Origin: Armatimonadota bacterium
Lineage (GTDB): Bacteria; Armatimonadota; Zipacnadia; Zipacnadales; JABUFB01
Assembly: GCA_013314775.1 (NCBI GenBank)
Contig: JABUFB010000008.1
Span: forward strand, 310,001 to 374,000
Length of the DNA stretch: 64,000 bases
Reading direction: 5' to 3'
Shown here: one piece after another, positions 53,824-63,196 of the stretch
Layout of the letters: every line of letters begins with the position of its first letter
Numbering within the stretch: position 1 is the stretch's first letter
The notes under the pieces: model-generated
The model's database searches: none
What the model was told of the DNA's origin: nothing
Seen by the model: the letters and a program-made list of their open reading frames with translations, nothing else
Translations under genes and position numbers: made by a program

Positions 53824-56800
53824 TCACTCGCTATAGGCGCGGATCTCGAACACTCGGGCCGACTCCGAACCGTTCGTCGCCGTCACGGTCAGGCGAAGGC
53901 GCGAGGTGGTCACTGGGTCGAAGCGGTGTACCCGCTTGCGCTGGAAGTTGCCTTTCTCACGGGCAAGCGTGCGCCATTCGCCCTCAACCTCGCAGGCAAG
54001 CTCGTAGTCCCGTACACACTGAGGCGGCAACGGGGCCGTGTGATAGGCCATGTTCATGTCCGTGTCGAAGGTGAGATGCACGGTGTTCACGGTCACAGGC
54101 TGATCCCAGCTGAGTTGCACCCATTGCGGGAGGGGCTCCTCGGCAGCCGACGCCCACATGTTGGCCTCGGCACCCACGATGCGCGCAATACCATTGATTA
54201 CATTCTCCGGCCGAAACGCAGTGCGCACAGCGATGAGCGGATCGGTGTAGAGCGCGTAGTATTGGCCCTTCACCACCGTCCAGTCGCCGGTCTGCCCCCC
54301 ACCGTATGCCCTGCAGCATCCGAGCGGAGCTGAGTCCATCAGGTACCAATGCACCCCCGGCGCGACTTCCAGCCAGACCCAGGCGAAGGGCTGCTCCAGG
54401 TCGCGGTCGAAACGGAACTCCACCCAGTTGTCGCCGGGCTTGAGCTCGGCCTGTGCCACCGCGATGTCATCCTTCGATCCGAACTCTCCCGCAGCCGCCG
54501 ATTCCCGCAGGTGCATAGTGACCGCAACGGGTTTATCCGCAGTATTCCGCAGGAGCGCATGCACTGCGTTCAGCCGCTTCTCGGGGCCAACAGGGAACAA
54601 CATGGCGCGCGATGTCTCCATCGGGTGCAGGAGGCCCGTGTGCACATCGCTTCTGCCGAAGTATTCGAACTCCGCGGTGCTCGAGGCGGTGACCGTTGCG
54701 GCCCGGGCAAGGTCGGCGGGGTCTCGATTCGGCACATTGGGGATGTACTGGTCGTTCTTCAGCAGCAATTGCTGGAACTCGGCCATGTGGTCGGTGTAGA
54801 TCCGCCGGGGCGTGATACCGTGTTTCACGGCGTATGCCGCCGCGGTCCCCGCCGCCTGTCCCGTGGTGGCCAGCGTTCCTTGCACGCGAACGGAACCCAG
54901 GGCAATGTGAGTCACGCTCATGCAGCGCCCTGCCATAAGCAAGTTGTCGATGTTTTTCGAGTACAGGCTGCGGTAAGGGATGGTGTAGATGGGCACATAG
55001 GCGTTGGTGTGGAAAGGACCTTCGGGACCCGAGTAGATGCCCTCCGGGTGATGCACATCCAGGGGCCAGCCGCCGTATGAGATGGCATCCTCGAACTGCC
55101 GGGCGCTTTGGCAATCGTTCTGATTGAGGATGTAGTCGCCCACGATCCGCCTCGACTCCCGCTTTGCGTCGAGTATCGGGATGCTGACAAGTTCGAAGTT
55201 GCGGGCCCGTTCCTTTCCGGCCCAGTGATTCTTGATGTGGTTCCAGTAGGCGAAAGACACGAGGATCAGGGCGTCGCGTGCCTGTTCGGCGTCCCAGGTG
55301 TCGTCGATGTCGCCGGGGTGTTCCAGCCACCATTCCCCGCTTGTGACGCCGCGGATGTTCCGCCCGAACTGGTCATCGGGCGGCAGCTTCGGCACCCACG
55401 CGGGGGGCACGAACTCCGTAGGTCTTCCTGTGTCCACCGAACGGAAGGACAGGGAATGGCCGTCCATGAGGCAGCCGCTCATAGTGATTTTGTCCGCCTT
55501 CTCCGGCGCGAGACTCTCACCGAACTCGGCTCGAGCTTCCCGGCCCTGACGGAACTCAGCCCCGGCGTAGAAACCCACCCAGCCGTCCCCCGTGCAGTCC
55601 ACGAACATCCGCCCGGTGTACCGGCTGACAGTGTTTTTCAGCGTGTCCACTGCGAGAACCGCGGCAATGTGCTGGGCGTCGGCCATCTCCACTGCAAACA
55701 CGTGCTGGTTCACAAAGACCGACAAATTCGGCTCGCTTTCGGCCAGCACACGGAAGGGTTCGCTCATCTTCGGGTAGCCGAAACGCGCTTTGATGCGCCC
55801 CGCCTCCTCGATGATCCCCGCTTCGCGCGCGTTGGGGTGGGCGCTTGCCGCGCCGTTGATCGGCACGCCCATTTCGTCGCTGGAGTTGCCGCCGAGTATC
55901 GGGCGATTCTGTATGAGCGCGGTCCTCGCACCCATTCGCGCCGCCGCGAGAGCCGCCGGGCTCCCCGCAGAACCTGCGCCCACGACGATCACGTCGAAGT
56001 CACCGGCCGGCACGGGCTCCAGGGATATGCCGGTCAGACGGGCCCGCTCCTTTCGAACACCCTCCAAGTCTGTGGCCGGTGTGTATGTTTTGTCGGTGGT
56101 GAGGATCAGCGCGTCGCAGCGGCCGTAATATCCGGTGAGATCCTGCAGCGCGAGGGGCACTTTCCCTGCCGGGAGGTCAAAGTCTCCCCCATTCTCCCAC
56201 AGCCACTCGTCGCTGTGCGCGGCACCGAACACACCCTCAGTGCTCCTGTCCCCTATGCGTACCCGGAATTGCCCGGGGGAGTGGTCCTTGAGCCAGTTGC
56301 GGCTACGCACCCACAGTCTCCAGGAGCCGGCGGTGGGAATGTCCACCTCTACGGTTGCATCTGCCACAGGCTTCCCAACGCCCGCAGCTATCAAGTATGC
56401 CGAGCCCATGAGGTGCACGAACTGGGTGTCCAACGACCAGCCGCCGTAGTTGGTGAAGTCCTCGGCATCGATCCACAGGAAACCGTCCTGAACCATAGTG
56501 ATCTCCCTAGCGGGCTTGCGGAATGGCGGCTTCGGCTTGCCGATGAGCACCGGCTCCACAGTGATACCGGCCTGGGCAGCCAGGGCGTCGCGTCCGGCAG
56601 CATAGTGTTGGGCGACCTCTTCGGCAGAGAGCGCCCGGTCATAGACGCGGACGTCGTCAATACCGCCCTTGAACGCATATTGGCCGCGGTTCGAGCCGAT
56701 GTACGCGCCCGCAACGCCCGCATGCACCGTACCGGGACGGACTAGAGGGGAAGCCGGATCCAGCTGTCCGTCGATATACAGGCGCATTGCGTTGCCGTCG

Positions 56801-57270
56801 TAAGTACCAACGACGTGGTACCAGGTGCCCGGCACCCACTCCGTCTTCGCCGATTGCAGCGAGACAGGATTCCCGGCGAACCATAGCAGGAACCCCAGCG
56901 AACGGTCGGTGAAGCGCAGGGCATAAGCGCCGTCAAGACGGATCACGGCCGGAAAGCCCTGGAAATGTGAGGTCGCAGGGCGGACCCAGGCCTCGAGCGT
57001 CAGCGCTGGGTTCTGCTTCCCCGACGCCGCTCCGAGACAGATCACTGTTGACGCCTCGCCATCGAAATCCAGGCCTCGGCCGTCGACACCTTTGGTGACC
57101 GTGGCCAGGTTGACCTGCGCATCATTACCATTGCCGGATACGTCAGGCGCCGTGGTCCCCTGAATATGCTCGAAGTCCCAATGGGCAATGGGGCCGTCCT
57201 GGGCCAGCGCATGCAGCGCCCACAGCAGGAGAATCACAAGAACAGGAAAACGGAAAGGGCAAGTACGCAT
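53824..57270 (-). CDS. Secreted LamG / carbohydrate-binding / FAD oxidoreductase fusion
   Basis: A 1148-aa protein with a signal peptide at about 1-23. Residues 24-225 are a LamG domain (WYHVVGTYDGNAMRLYIDG). About 260-390 is a beta-sandwich (FLWIDAEDFTNYGGWS) like glycan-binding domains. About 420-850 is an FAD-dependent oxidoreductase: VIVVGAGSAGSPAALAAARM, NRPILGGNSSDEMG, MFVDCTGDGWVGFYAG and NIDNLLMAGRC. The C-terminal 270 residues look galactose-binding. An exported flavoprotein without a twin-arginine signal is odd, since FAD is usually inserted in the cytoplasm. ATG 57270 follows AGGA; GTG 57279 is possible. It faces the heparinase-like gene, 15 bases between stops. Confidence 0.8.
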   Translation of the reverse strand: MRTCPFRFPVLVILLLWALHALAQDGPIAHWDFEHIQGTTAPDVSGNGNDAQVNLATVTKGVDGRGLDFDGEASTVICLGAASGKQNPALTLEAWVRPATSHFQGFPAVIRLDGAYALRFTDRSLGFLLWFAGNPVSLQSAKTEWVPGTWYHVVGTYDGNAMRLYIDGQLDPASPLVRPGTVHAGVAGAYIGSNRGQYAFKGGIDDVRVYDRALSAEEVAQHYAAGRDALAAQAGITVEPVLIGKPKPPFRKPAREITMVQDGFLWIDAEDFTNYGGWSLDTQFVHLMGSAYLIAAGVGKPVADATVEVDIPTAGSWRLWVRSRNWLKDHSPGQFRVRIGDRSTEGVFGAAHSDEWLWENGGDFDLPAGKVPLALQDLTGYYGRCDALILTTDKTYTPATDLEGVRKERARLTGISLEPVPAGDFDVIVVGAGSAGSPAALAAARMGARTALIQNRPILGGNSSDEMGVPINGAASAHPNAREAGIIEEAGRIKARFGYPKMSEPFRVLAESEPNLSVFVNQHVFAVEMADAQHIAAVLAVDTLKNTVSRYTGRMFVDCTGDGWVGFYAGAEFRQGREARAEFGESLAPEKADKITMSGCLMDGHSLSFRSVDTGRPTEFVPPAWVPKLPPDDQFGRNIRGVTSGEWWLEHPGDIDDTWDAEQARDALILVSFAYWNHIKNHWAGKERARNFELVSIPILDAKRESRRIVGDYILNQNDCQSARQFEDAISYGGWPLDVHHPEGIYSGPEGPFHTNAYVPIYTIPYRSLYSKNIDNLLMAGRCMSVTHIALGSVRVQGTLATTGQAAGTAAAYAVKHGITPRRIYTDHMAEFQQLLLKNDQYIPNVPNRDPADLARAATVTASSTAEFEYFGRSDVHTGLLHPMETSRAMLFPVGPEKRLNAVHALLRNTADKPVAVTMHLRESAAAGEFGSKDDIAVAQAELKPGDNWVEFRFDRDLEQPFAWVWLEVAPGVHWYLMDSAPLGCCRAYGGGQTGDWTVVKGQYYALYTDPLIAVRTAFRPENVINGIARIVGAEANMWASAAEEPLPQWVQLSWDQPVTVNTVHLTFDTDMNMAYHTAPLPPQCVRDYELACEVEGEWRTLAREKGNFQRKRVHRFDPVTTSRLRLTVTATNGSESARVFEIRAYSE

Positions 57271-57516
57271 GAGATTCACTTCCTGGCAAGGATTTCTCGA
57301 CGTTTACAATACTCTTCGCGGGCAGGTGGCCACGGACCTCCGGAAACCTACCGGGCCCGTCCCGAGCACAACGACGTTGCCTGCACATTCATCGACCCGA
57401 AGAAGGAGATTGCGTTCCGATAGTGAATTGTAGCCGTCACGCCCGGACCCGGACCGCATCTACCCCGCTCTCGTGTCCCTGTCCCGCGCGAGTTCACCCG
57501 AACGGAGCATCACACC

Positions 57517-59172
57517 ATGCTGGAGAGGTTTCTGAACCAAGTGGACTTCTCGTCCTGGGACGACTTCTGCGACAACTTCCACATCCATGCGCCTGAAGGT
57601 TTCAATTTCGCGTTCGACGTGGTGGACGAACTTGCCGCGAAGTGCCCGGACGAACGCGCCCTGGTGTGGTGCAATGATCACGGCGAGCGTGCGGAGTTCA
57701 CTTTCGCTCGAATGTCAGAAGAAAGCGCGAAGATGGCTCACGCGCTGAAACGGCTGGGAATCCGCAAGGGCGACTTCGTGATGCTCGTGCTCAAGCGCCG
57801 GTACGAGTTCTGGTTCTGCCTGCTGGCCCTGCACCGGATCGGGGCGGTGGCGGTTCCCGCCACTCACCTTCTGACGTGCAAGGACATCTCGTATCGCTGC
57901 CAGGCCGCCGACATCAAAGCGATCATCACAGTGCCCGACCAGCGCATCCTGGAGCAGGTACGTCTCGCCGAACCCCAGTCGCCCACGCTTCAGGTCAAGG
58001 CGCTGGCTTACGGACAGGCGGAAGGCTGGGTGTCCCTGGATGCCCTCGCGGCTCAGTGCGAGCCGGTCTTCCCCCGGGGCGAAGGGGACGACAGCGCGGG
58101 AGGCTCGGACCCACTGCTCACATACTTCACGTCCGGCACCACCGGCATGCCGAAGATGGTGATGCATGACCACACGTACCCGCTTGGACACATCCTGACC
58201 GCCCGGTACTGGCAGAATGCACGCAAAGGCGGTCTGCACCTGACAGTTGCCGACACGGGCTGGGCGAAGACCGCCTGGGGCAAGATCTACGGCCAGTGGC
58301 TCTGCGAGTCGGCAGTGATGGCCTATGATATGGACCGCTTTGAACCCCACCGTCTGTTGGACGTGGTGTCGCGGGAGCGCGTGACCACTTTCTGCGCCCC
58401 CCCCACAGTGTTCCGCTACCTAATCAAGGAGGACCTGTCACAGTACGATCTGAGCGCCATCGAATACTGTGTTGTCGCGGGCGAGCCGCTGAATCCCGAG
58501 GTCTACCAGGCATGGCTTCGCGGCACCGGCCTGCGTCTGATGGAGGGATTTGGGCAGACCGAGACAGTGGTGAGCATCGCCAACTACCCGTGGTTTGAAC
58601 CCCGGCCGGGCTCCACCGGCCGCCCTTCTCCTGGCTGGAAGGTGGACCTGCTCAATGACGACGGCGCGCCTTGTGACCCGGGTGAACCAGGGGAGATCGT
58701 GATCTACACCGGTGCCGAACCGCCTGTGGGATTGTTTCGGGGTTACTACAAGGATGAAGAACTCACTCAGTCGGTCTGGTCCCATGGGGTCTACCACACG
58801 GGCGATCTGGCATGGCGCGACGAAGACGGCTACTACTGGTTCCTGGGTCGGGCGGATGACATTATCAAGACTTCCGGCTACCGGGTGGGACCCTTCGAAG
58901 TGGAAAGCGTCCTGCTTGAACATCCGGCAGTGACGGAATGCGCGGTGACCGGGGTGCCCGACGAGATGCGTGGCCAGGCTATCAAGGCTACCTGCGTTCT
59001 GTCCAAAGGCTACGAACCGTCCGACGACCTTGTGCGCGAACTCCAGGATCATGTAAAGACTGCGACCGCGCCGTACAAGTACCCTCGCATCGTGGAGTTC
59101 GTGCAGGAGCTGCCGAAGACCATCAGCGGCAAGGTGAAGCGCAACACTATCCGCGATCAGGACGCCTGCTGA
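57517..59172 (+). CDS. Acyl-CoA synthetase (AMP-forming, medium-chain/acetyl-type)
   Basis: A 551-aa member of the ANL superfamily, cytoplasmic. Motifs in order: YFTSGTTGMPKMV near 203 (A3, ATP loop), EGFGQTET near 346 (A5), YHTGDLAWRDEDGYYWFLGR near 428 (A7 and A8 hinge) and PKTISGKVKRN near 533-543, containing the catalytic Lys. The pattern matches acetyl-/medium-chain acyl-CoA synthetases of the AcsM type. It activates a carboxylic acid via an acyl-AMP. GGAG is eight bases before the ATG. Its end overlaps the convergent glycosyltransferase gene by 16 bases. Confidence 0.92.
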   Translation: MLERFLNQVDFSSWDDFCDNFHIHAPEGFNFAFDVVDELAAKCPDERALVWCNDHGERAEFTFARMSEESAKMAHALKRLGIRKGDFVMLVLKRRYEFWFCLLALHRIGAVAVPATHLLTCKDISYRCQAADIKAIITVPDQRILEQVRLAEPQSPTLQVKALAYGQAEGWVSLDALAAQCEPVFPRGEGDDSAGGSDPLLTYFTSGTTGMPKMVMHDHTYPLGHILTARYWQNARKGGLHLTVADTGWAKTAWGKIYGQWLCESAVMAYDMDRFEPHRLLDVVSRERVTTFCAPPTVFRYLIKEDLSQYDLSAIEYCVVAGEPLNPEVYQAWLRGTGLRLMEGFGQTETVVSIANYPWFEPRPGSTGRPSPGWKVDLLNDDGAPCDPGEPGEIVIYTGAEPPVGLFRGYYKDEELTQSVWSHGVYHTGDLAWRDEDGYYWFLGRADDIIKTSGYRVGPFEVESVLLEHPAVTECAVTGVPDEMRGQAIKATCVLSKGYEPSDDLVRELQDHVKTATAPYKYPRIVEFVQELPKTISGKVKRNTIRDQDAC

Positions 59173-60488
59173 TTCGCATTCCTGGTCAGGATTTCGTCCA
59201 AGGCCGCCAGCATCGCATCCACGACCACCGACGCCTCATGGTTCTCGGCGACCCCGCGCGCACCGGCCTCGCCTAACGCATCCGCCTCGTCCGGGTGGTC
59301 CATGAGCCGCGCCAGCGCCGCCGCCAGGGCATCCGGGTTCTCGCTCGGCACGAGAAGCCCTCCCGGCGCCAGGCTGAGCATTTCCGGGTATACGCCCGCG
59401 TCCGGCGCCACCACCGGCACGCCTGCAGCCAGGGCCTCCAGGACCGCCATGCCCCGGGTCTCTCGCTGTCTGCTGGGCACGCTGAAAGCGCTGCATGCGT
59501 GCAGAAAGCTGATCTTGCCGGGGAAATCTACTTCGCCCAGGACCTCGAACCTGCCGCCCCTCGCGGCCTTGAGAGAGCGTTCCACGTGCTTCCAGTAGCT
59601 GGGGTCCATGACCCGCCCGGCAATCTTCAGGACCACATCACGCCCACCTCCCACCAGTTTGCGCCAGGCATCCACCAGTATGTCAAGGCCTTTGGGGCGG
59701 CCTATAATAGACAGATAGCCAACTGTGAAGGGCTCCCGCACGCGGGGGCCCGGTCGCCTGTATTCGGCGGTCACGATCCCCGCACGCACCACGCGGACCC
59801 GATCGCGACTGACCTGGAGCAGGTCAGCCATCAGGTCGGCGTAGCTGTCTCCGGGCGACAGGAACAGGTTGATGGATTGCGCATTGCGCCGCATGTGGTC
59901 GAGGGCTTGTTCGCGATGCGGCGATCCCAGGGAGTTTACGAAGACGTCCTCGCCCTGAATCCCACAAAGGACCGGCACTTTGAAACGGGCTTTGAGTGTT
60001 GGCGCGATGCCGCTAAGGAGGGTATTGGTGATCACGAAGGCGTCCGGCACGCCCATGGCTTCAAGAAACCCCAGCAGACGGTCGAGTTCCTTCGCCTGGT
60101 TCCCATCTTGCCCCGCGAGGACCGAAACAGTCATGGCACCCAACTTCGAGGGCGCGGTGCTGATTGCGAACCGCGAGACCCAGCGCAGAAGCGCGGGGTT
60201 GTCCAGAAATCGGTCGAGGGCAGGCGGCAGACGGCGGAAAAAGCCGGACTTTTGCTGCAGGTAGGCGTTGATACCCCCGAGGAAGACTGGCTCAGTCTCC
60301 ACCGGCTTCGAGCCGTCAACGCGCAGGGGCGTGTACAGGGGCACTACGGTCACATCATGTCCACGTTCCATGAGTGCGCGGACCAGCGCGATATCACGGG
60401 CGCACGCGCCGCAGTACATCGGGCCGGCGCCGGCGGCGATGTACACAATCTTCAGAGGGCGATCTGCCGAGGCGTTTTGCACCATCAT
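59157..60488 (-). CDS. GT4-family glycosyltransferase
   Basis: A 443-aa GT-B fold enzyme, cytoplasmic or membrane-associated. The N-terminal domain opens IVYIAAGAGPMYCGACARD, with the MYCG(A/S)C segment typical of a GT4 subgroup common in planctomycete-like genomes. The C-terminal donor-binding domain has YLSIIGRPKGLDILVDAWRK and ends with ETRGMAVLEALAAGVPVVAP, the EX7E region. The acceptor is unknown; next to isoprenoid genes it may be a lipid-linked glycan. Three ATGs lie at 60494, 60488 and 60485; 60488 has the best spacing to GGAGG, while 60494 would overlap the upstream stop (ATGA). Confidence 0.87.
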   Translation of the reverse strand: MMVQNASADRPLKIVYIAAGAGPMYCGACARDIALVRALMERGHDVTVVPLYTPLRVDGSKPVETEPVFLGGINAYLQQKSGFFRRLPPALDRFLDNPALLRWVSRFAISTAPSKLGAMTVSVLAGQDGNQAKELDRLLGFLEAMGVPDAFVITNTLLSGIAPTLKARFKVPVLCGIQGEDVFVNSLGSPHREQALDHMRRNAQSINLFLSPGDSYADLMADLLQVSRDRVRVVRAGIVTAEYRRPGPRVREPFTVGYLSIIGRPKGLDILVDAWRKLVGGGRDVVLKIAGRVMDPSYWKHVERSLKAARGGRFEVLGEVDFPGKISFLHACSAFSVPSRQRETRGMAVLEALAAGVPVVAPDAGVYPEMLSLAPGGLLVPSENPDALAAALARLMDHPDEADALGEAGARGVAENHEASVVVDAMLAALDEILTRNANQQAS

Positions 60489-60490
60489 TC

Positions 60491-61504
60491 TCATCCTCCA
60501 GCAGCAATCCCCGCCAGCAGAGCGAGGGTCCCTATACCGTAGTAAGTGTACTCCACGTCTGTCTGCTGGTCGCCGGGATATGCGCCGAAACCGCCGGCCG
60601 GATGGGCACAGTCTCTGACGAACTCCCCCAGCCCAGGCAGATCAAGGCAGGAAGCGCGCCCGGCAAGCCAAAGAGCCAGCAGGGCAGTGAATGTCGACAG
60701 AAGATCCCCGGAGACCGCTCCAGCCCACGCTTTGAGCCCGCCGTCAGACGCCTGCATGGAGAGGAGGAAGTTTGCTGCGGGGTCCCGGACATCAGGGCCG
60801 GAGAGTCCTGACGCCTCAAGTAACGTGAGGACGGCGGCTGTGGCGCTGGTCTGCGCCACAGGTTCCCCCGCGGCCTCGCTGAAGCCCCCTGCCGGCGTTT
60901 CCAGGCCTCGCATTGCCGCGGACACGACATGCAGGTCGGCGGGCTTGTCCAGCATCTGCAGGCACAACGCGGCGACGAACGTGTTGTAGGCGCTCAAAGG
61001 GCCCGCGGGGCCTCTCGCCCAGCCCCCTGATGGCAGCTCGGACCTTGCGATGCAGTCCAGCAGCGGGTGGGGGTCAGGCGCGAAGCTGAGTCCACGCATG
61101 GAGAGCATCCGCCGGAGGTTCAGGATCGAGAAACACTCCACCACTGTCGCCGGTCTGGGCCGCCTTTCAGCCAACCACGCCAGCACTCCTTCGAGAGGTT
61201 CGCGCGGGCAGTCCAGGAGCAGCATCACGCGGGTGGCGAACTCCGTGTAGTACAGGTCCGACCCCCCGCGCCTGCCGGAGAATCCGCCGTCTGGTGACTG
61301 GCGCGCGCATATATATTGCAACGCGTCCTGACATAGTGCGGGGCTGAAACGGGAGAGCCCGATCCTCAGTGCGTCGTCTATGAGGTCGAGATGAGTGGCA
61401 CCCAGGGCCCTCAGCCCCGATCTCGAGCCGTGCGCAGGGGCAGGAGGTTCCGAACAAGGAAGCGCATCAAGGCTGGCAGGCTTGGGTGTTCGAAGGAGTC
61501 GCAC
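60491..61504 (-). CDS. Prenyltransferase/squalene-cyclase-type alpha-barrel protein
   Basis: A 337-aa repeat protein of the prenyltransferase beta-subunit/squalene-hopene-cyclase superfamily. Repeats contain QSPDGGFSGRRGG, ELPSGGWARGP, ETPAGGFSEAAGE, QASDGGLKAWAG and HPAGGFGAYPGD, each closing a helix pair. The last, with Cys just upstream and DVEYTYYGIG, resembles the zinc site of geranylgeranyltransferase beta subunits; the cyclase DxDD motif is not seen. The start is uncertain: the only canonical codon is GTG 61504, 94 bases inside the upstream gene, and residues 1-33 look like shadow translation. The core begins near 61405. Confidence 0.7.
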   Translation of the reverse strand: MRLLRTPKPASLDALPCSEPPAPAHGSRSGLRALGATHLDLIDDALRIGLSRFSPALCQDALQYICARQSPDGGFSGRRGGSDLYYTEFATRVMLLLDCPREPLEGVLAWLAERRPRPATVVECFSILNLRRMLSMRGLSFAPDPHPLLDCIARSELPSGGWARGPAGPLSAYNTFVAALCLQMLDKPADLHVVSAAMRGLETPAGGFSEAAGEPVAQTSATAAVLTLLEASGLSGPDVRDPAANFLLSMQASDGGLKAWAGAVSGDLLSTFTALLALWLAGRASCLDLPGLGEFVRDCAHPAGGFGAYPGDQQTDVEYTYYGIGTLALLAGIAAGG

Positions 61505-63144
61505 AGATCCAGCGCCCGTTCCCGCAGGCGCTGATAGAGAAGCTCTGCTTTGTCGAAGGCCCCGAGTTCGCGGTACGCCATGTGCAAGCGCTGAGCGATG
61601 TCTCCTCCCGACGCGGCCGCCTCGCGCAGGGCATTGGCGCCACCGGCCTCGAGCGCGAATGCCCGCAGCACCGTGGGGCGTTGCGCCAGCGCATCCACCG
61701 CAGGCCCCTTCCGGCTCTCCGCCTCGTCCTCCCAGTCTCGCAGGTCATTGAGGACCTGGTATCCCTCGCCGACAAGGGTCGCGAAGCGGCGCAGGAGGTC
61801 GTCCGGCACGTGAACCCCTGCAGGGCGCAGCCCCGCATAGAGTGCTAGCTCGAAGGCGGGAGCAGTTTTCAGGGCGCCGATACGCAGAGTGTCCTCGGGC
61901 CGCAGGTTCTCGCCACCGCGCTCTTGCCAGAGGAGGTCGGCTCCCTGGCCATTGCACAATTGCAGGTGGGCCAAGGAAAGGCGCTGGAGGATGTCAGATA
62001 CACATGCATCGCCCAGTTCGGGGGCCTGCGCTGAGACCAGCCGGTACCCCAGCCCCACCAGATAGTCCCCCACATTGATGGCCAATGCAGTGCCGTGTCG
62101 CCGGTGAAGGGCCGGCTCTCCATATCGGTAATCGTCCCGGTCCTCAATGTCATCATGCGCCAGCGAAGCTTTGTGAAGGGCCTCAATCGCCACTGCGATC
62201 TTGCCCACGGCGGCTGGGATCAGACTTTGGAGGTCAGTGTTCACATCGAGCGCTCGGTCACCGTGACGGGCAACAGCGTAGGCAGCCAATGTGACGAAAG
62301 GTCGCATGCGCTTCCCGCCAAGAATCAGCCAGTCAAAGGCAATCTCCCGGGTGCGCGCAAGCGGATGGCCGGGACGCGCGCTGGACGCGCCCAGATCCGG
62401 CAGACCTGCGAACAGCGCGGCAAGAGCATCATGGGCGAAAAGTTCGGCAGTGTGTCGCAGGAGAGGCAGGTAACAGTGTTTCACACCCTCGCCGGCCGGC
62501 GCAGTGGCATTCATCAGCGCACGTACCAGATCAGGTTCGGCTTCGGTGTCGCGACACCCATCGCGAAGGAGTGGGACCGCCTGGTGTGGGATGCCCAGTT
62601 CGGCGATGCCCTCGAAGGACTTCTCCAGCGAGTCCAGACAGGCAACCCCGAGGATCGCGTCCGCCTCGCCCTCGAGCACTTTTAAGATCACCGAAGACGT
62701 GCCCTCGGCAACCACAACCTGATAGCCGAGGGATTCGGCTTCAGACTTCAGGCCGCCGATCTCGCAGCAACCACAACCGGTGCAGTGCAGGCCAACGGAA
62801 TCGATCTCGGCAGCGCACTTGGCCGGATCATTGAGGCACTTGGGCAGGAGCAGCAATCGCCGGCGGAAGGGCACAGCGCGGTAAGCGTCGTGCCAGAACG
62901 CATTGTCCACGCAAACCATTGCGAAGCCCTGGAAACCCGAAGGCAGCCCCAGGTCCGCGAGGGCAGCATCAGCGGCCTGCTCCAGTTCCTTGCGCCCAGG
63001 CGGGCGGTCGCGGACCAGGAGGGCCGCTTCTCGCGCCGCCCTCGTCCTGACCTCAAAGCGCAGCCGGGGGTCTGCGGGGACTAGCCTGATGCTGTCCGCG
63101 GTTCCCGCCTGATGCGATGCCTGTGTTCCTGTGTTCAAGCTCAT
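61411..63144 (-). CDS. DUF116 - polyprenyl diphosphate synthase fusion
   Basis: A 577-aa two-domain protein. Residues 45-235 are DUF116, with the Cys-rich HCTGCGCCE near 118-126 followed by VVVAEGTSSVILKVLEGEAD and ILGVACLDSLEKS; the cysteines suggest metal or Fe-S binding. Residues 255-570 are an isoprenyl diphosphate synthase: GGKRMRPFVTLAAY, first Asp-rich motif HDDIEDRDD near 330 and second motif LNDLRDWEDE near 468, where Asn replaces the first Asp of DDxxD. It condenses IPP with an allylic diphosphate; chain length is not predictable here. ATG 63144 has GAGGA eight bases upstream. First gene of the isoprenoid cassette. Confidence 0.82.
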   Translation of the reverse strand: MSLNTGTQASHQAGTADSIRLVPADPRLRFEVRTRAAREAALLVRDRPPGRKELEQAADAALADLGLPSGFQGFAMVCVDNAFWHDAYRAVPFRRRLLLLPKCLNDPAKCAAEIDSVGLHCTGCGCCEIGGLKSEAESLGYQVVVAEGTSSVILKVLEGEADAILGVACLDSLEKSFEGIAELGIPHQAVPLLRDGCRDTEAEPDLVRALMNATAPAGEGVKHCYLPLLRHTAELFAHDALAALFAGLPDLGASSARPGHPLARTREIAFDWLILGGKRMRPFVTLAAYAVARHGDRALDVNTDLQSLIPAAVGKIAVAIEALHKASLAHDDIEDRDDYRYGEPALHRRHGTALAINVGDYLVGLGYRLVSAQAPELGDACVSDILQRLSLAHLQLCNGQGADLLWQERGGENLRPEDTLRIGALKTAPAFELALYAGLRPAGVHVPDDLLRRFATLVGEGYQVLNDLRDWEDEAESRKGPAVDALAQRPTVLRAFALEAGGANALREAAASGGDIAQRLHMAYRELGAFDKAELLYQRLRERALDLCDSFEHPSLPALMRFLVRNLLPLRTARDRG

Positions 63145-63196
63145 CCGCGGCGTCCTCAAGCGAGTAGTGCGCTCTCAAGTGGGCCTTGTCCGACGG

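Noticed and set aside
55108-56745. 545-aa plus-strand open frame
   Set aside because: Antisense to the LamG-FAD oxidoreductase, whose motifs are unambiguous.
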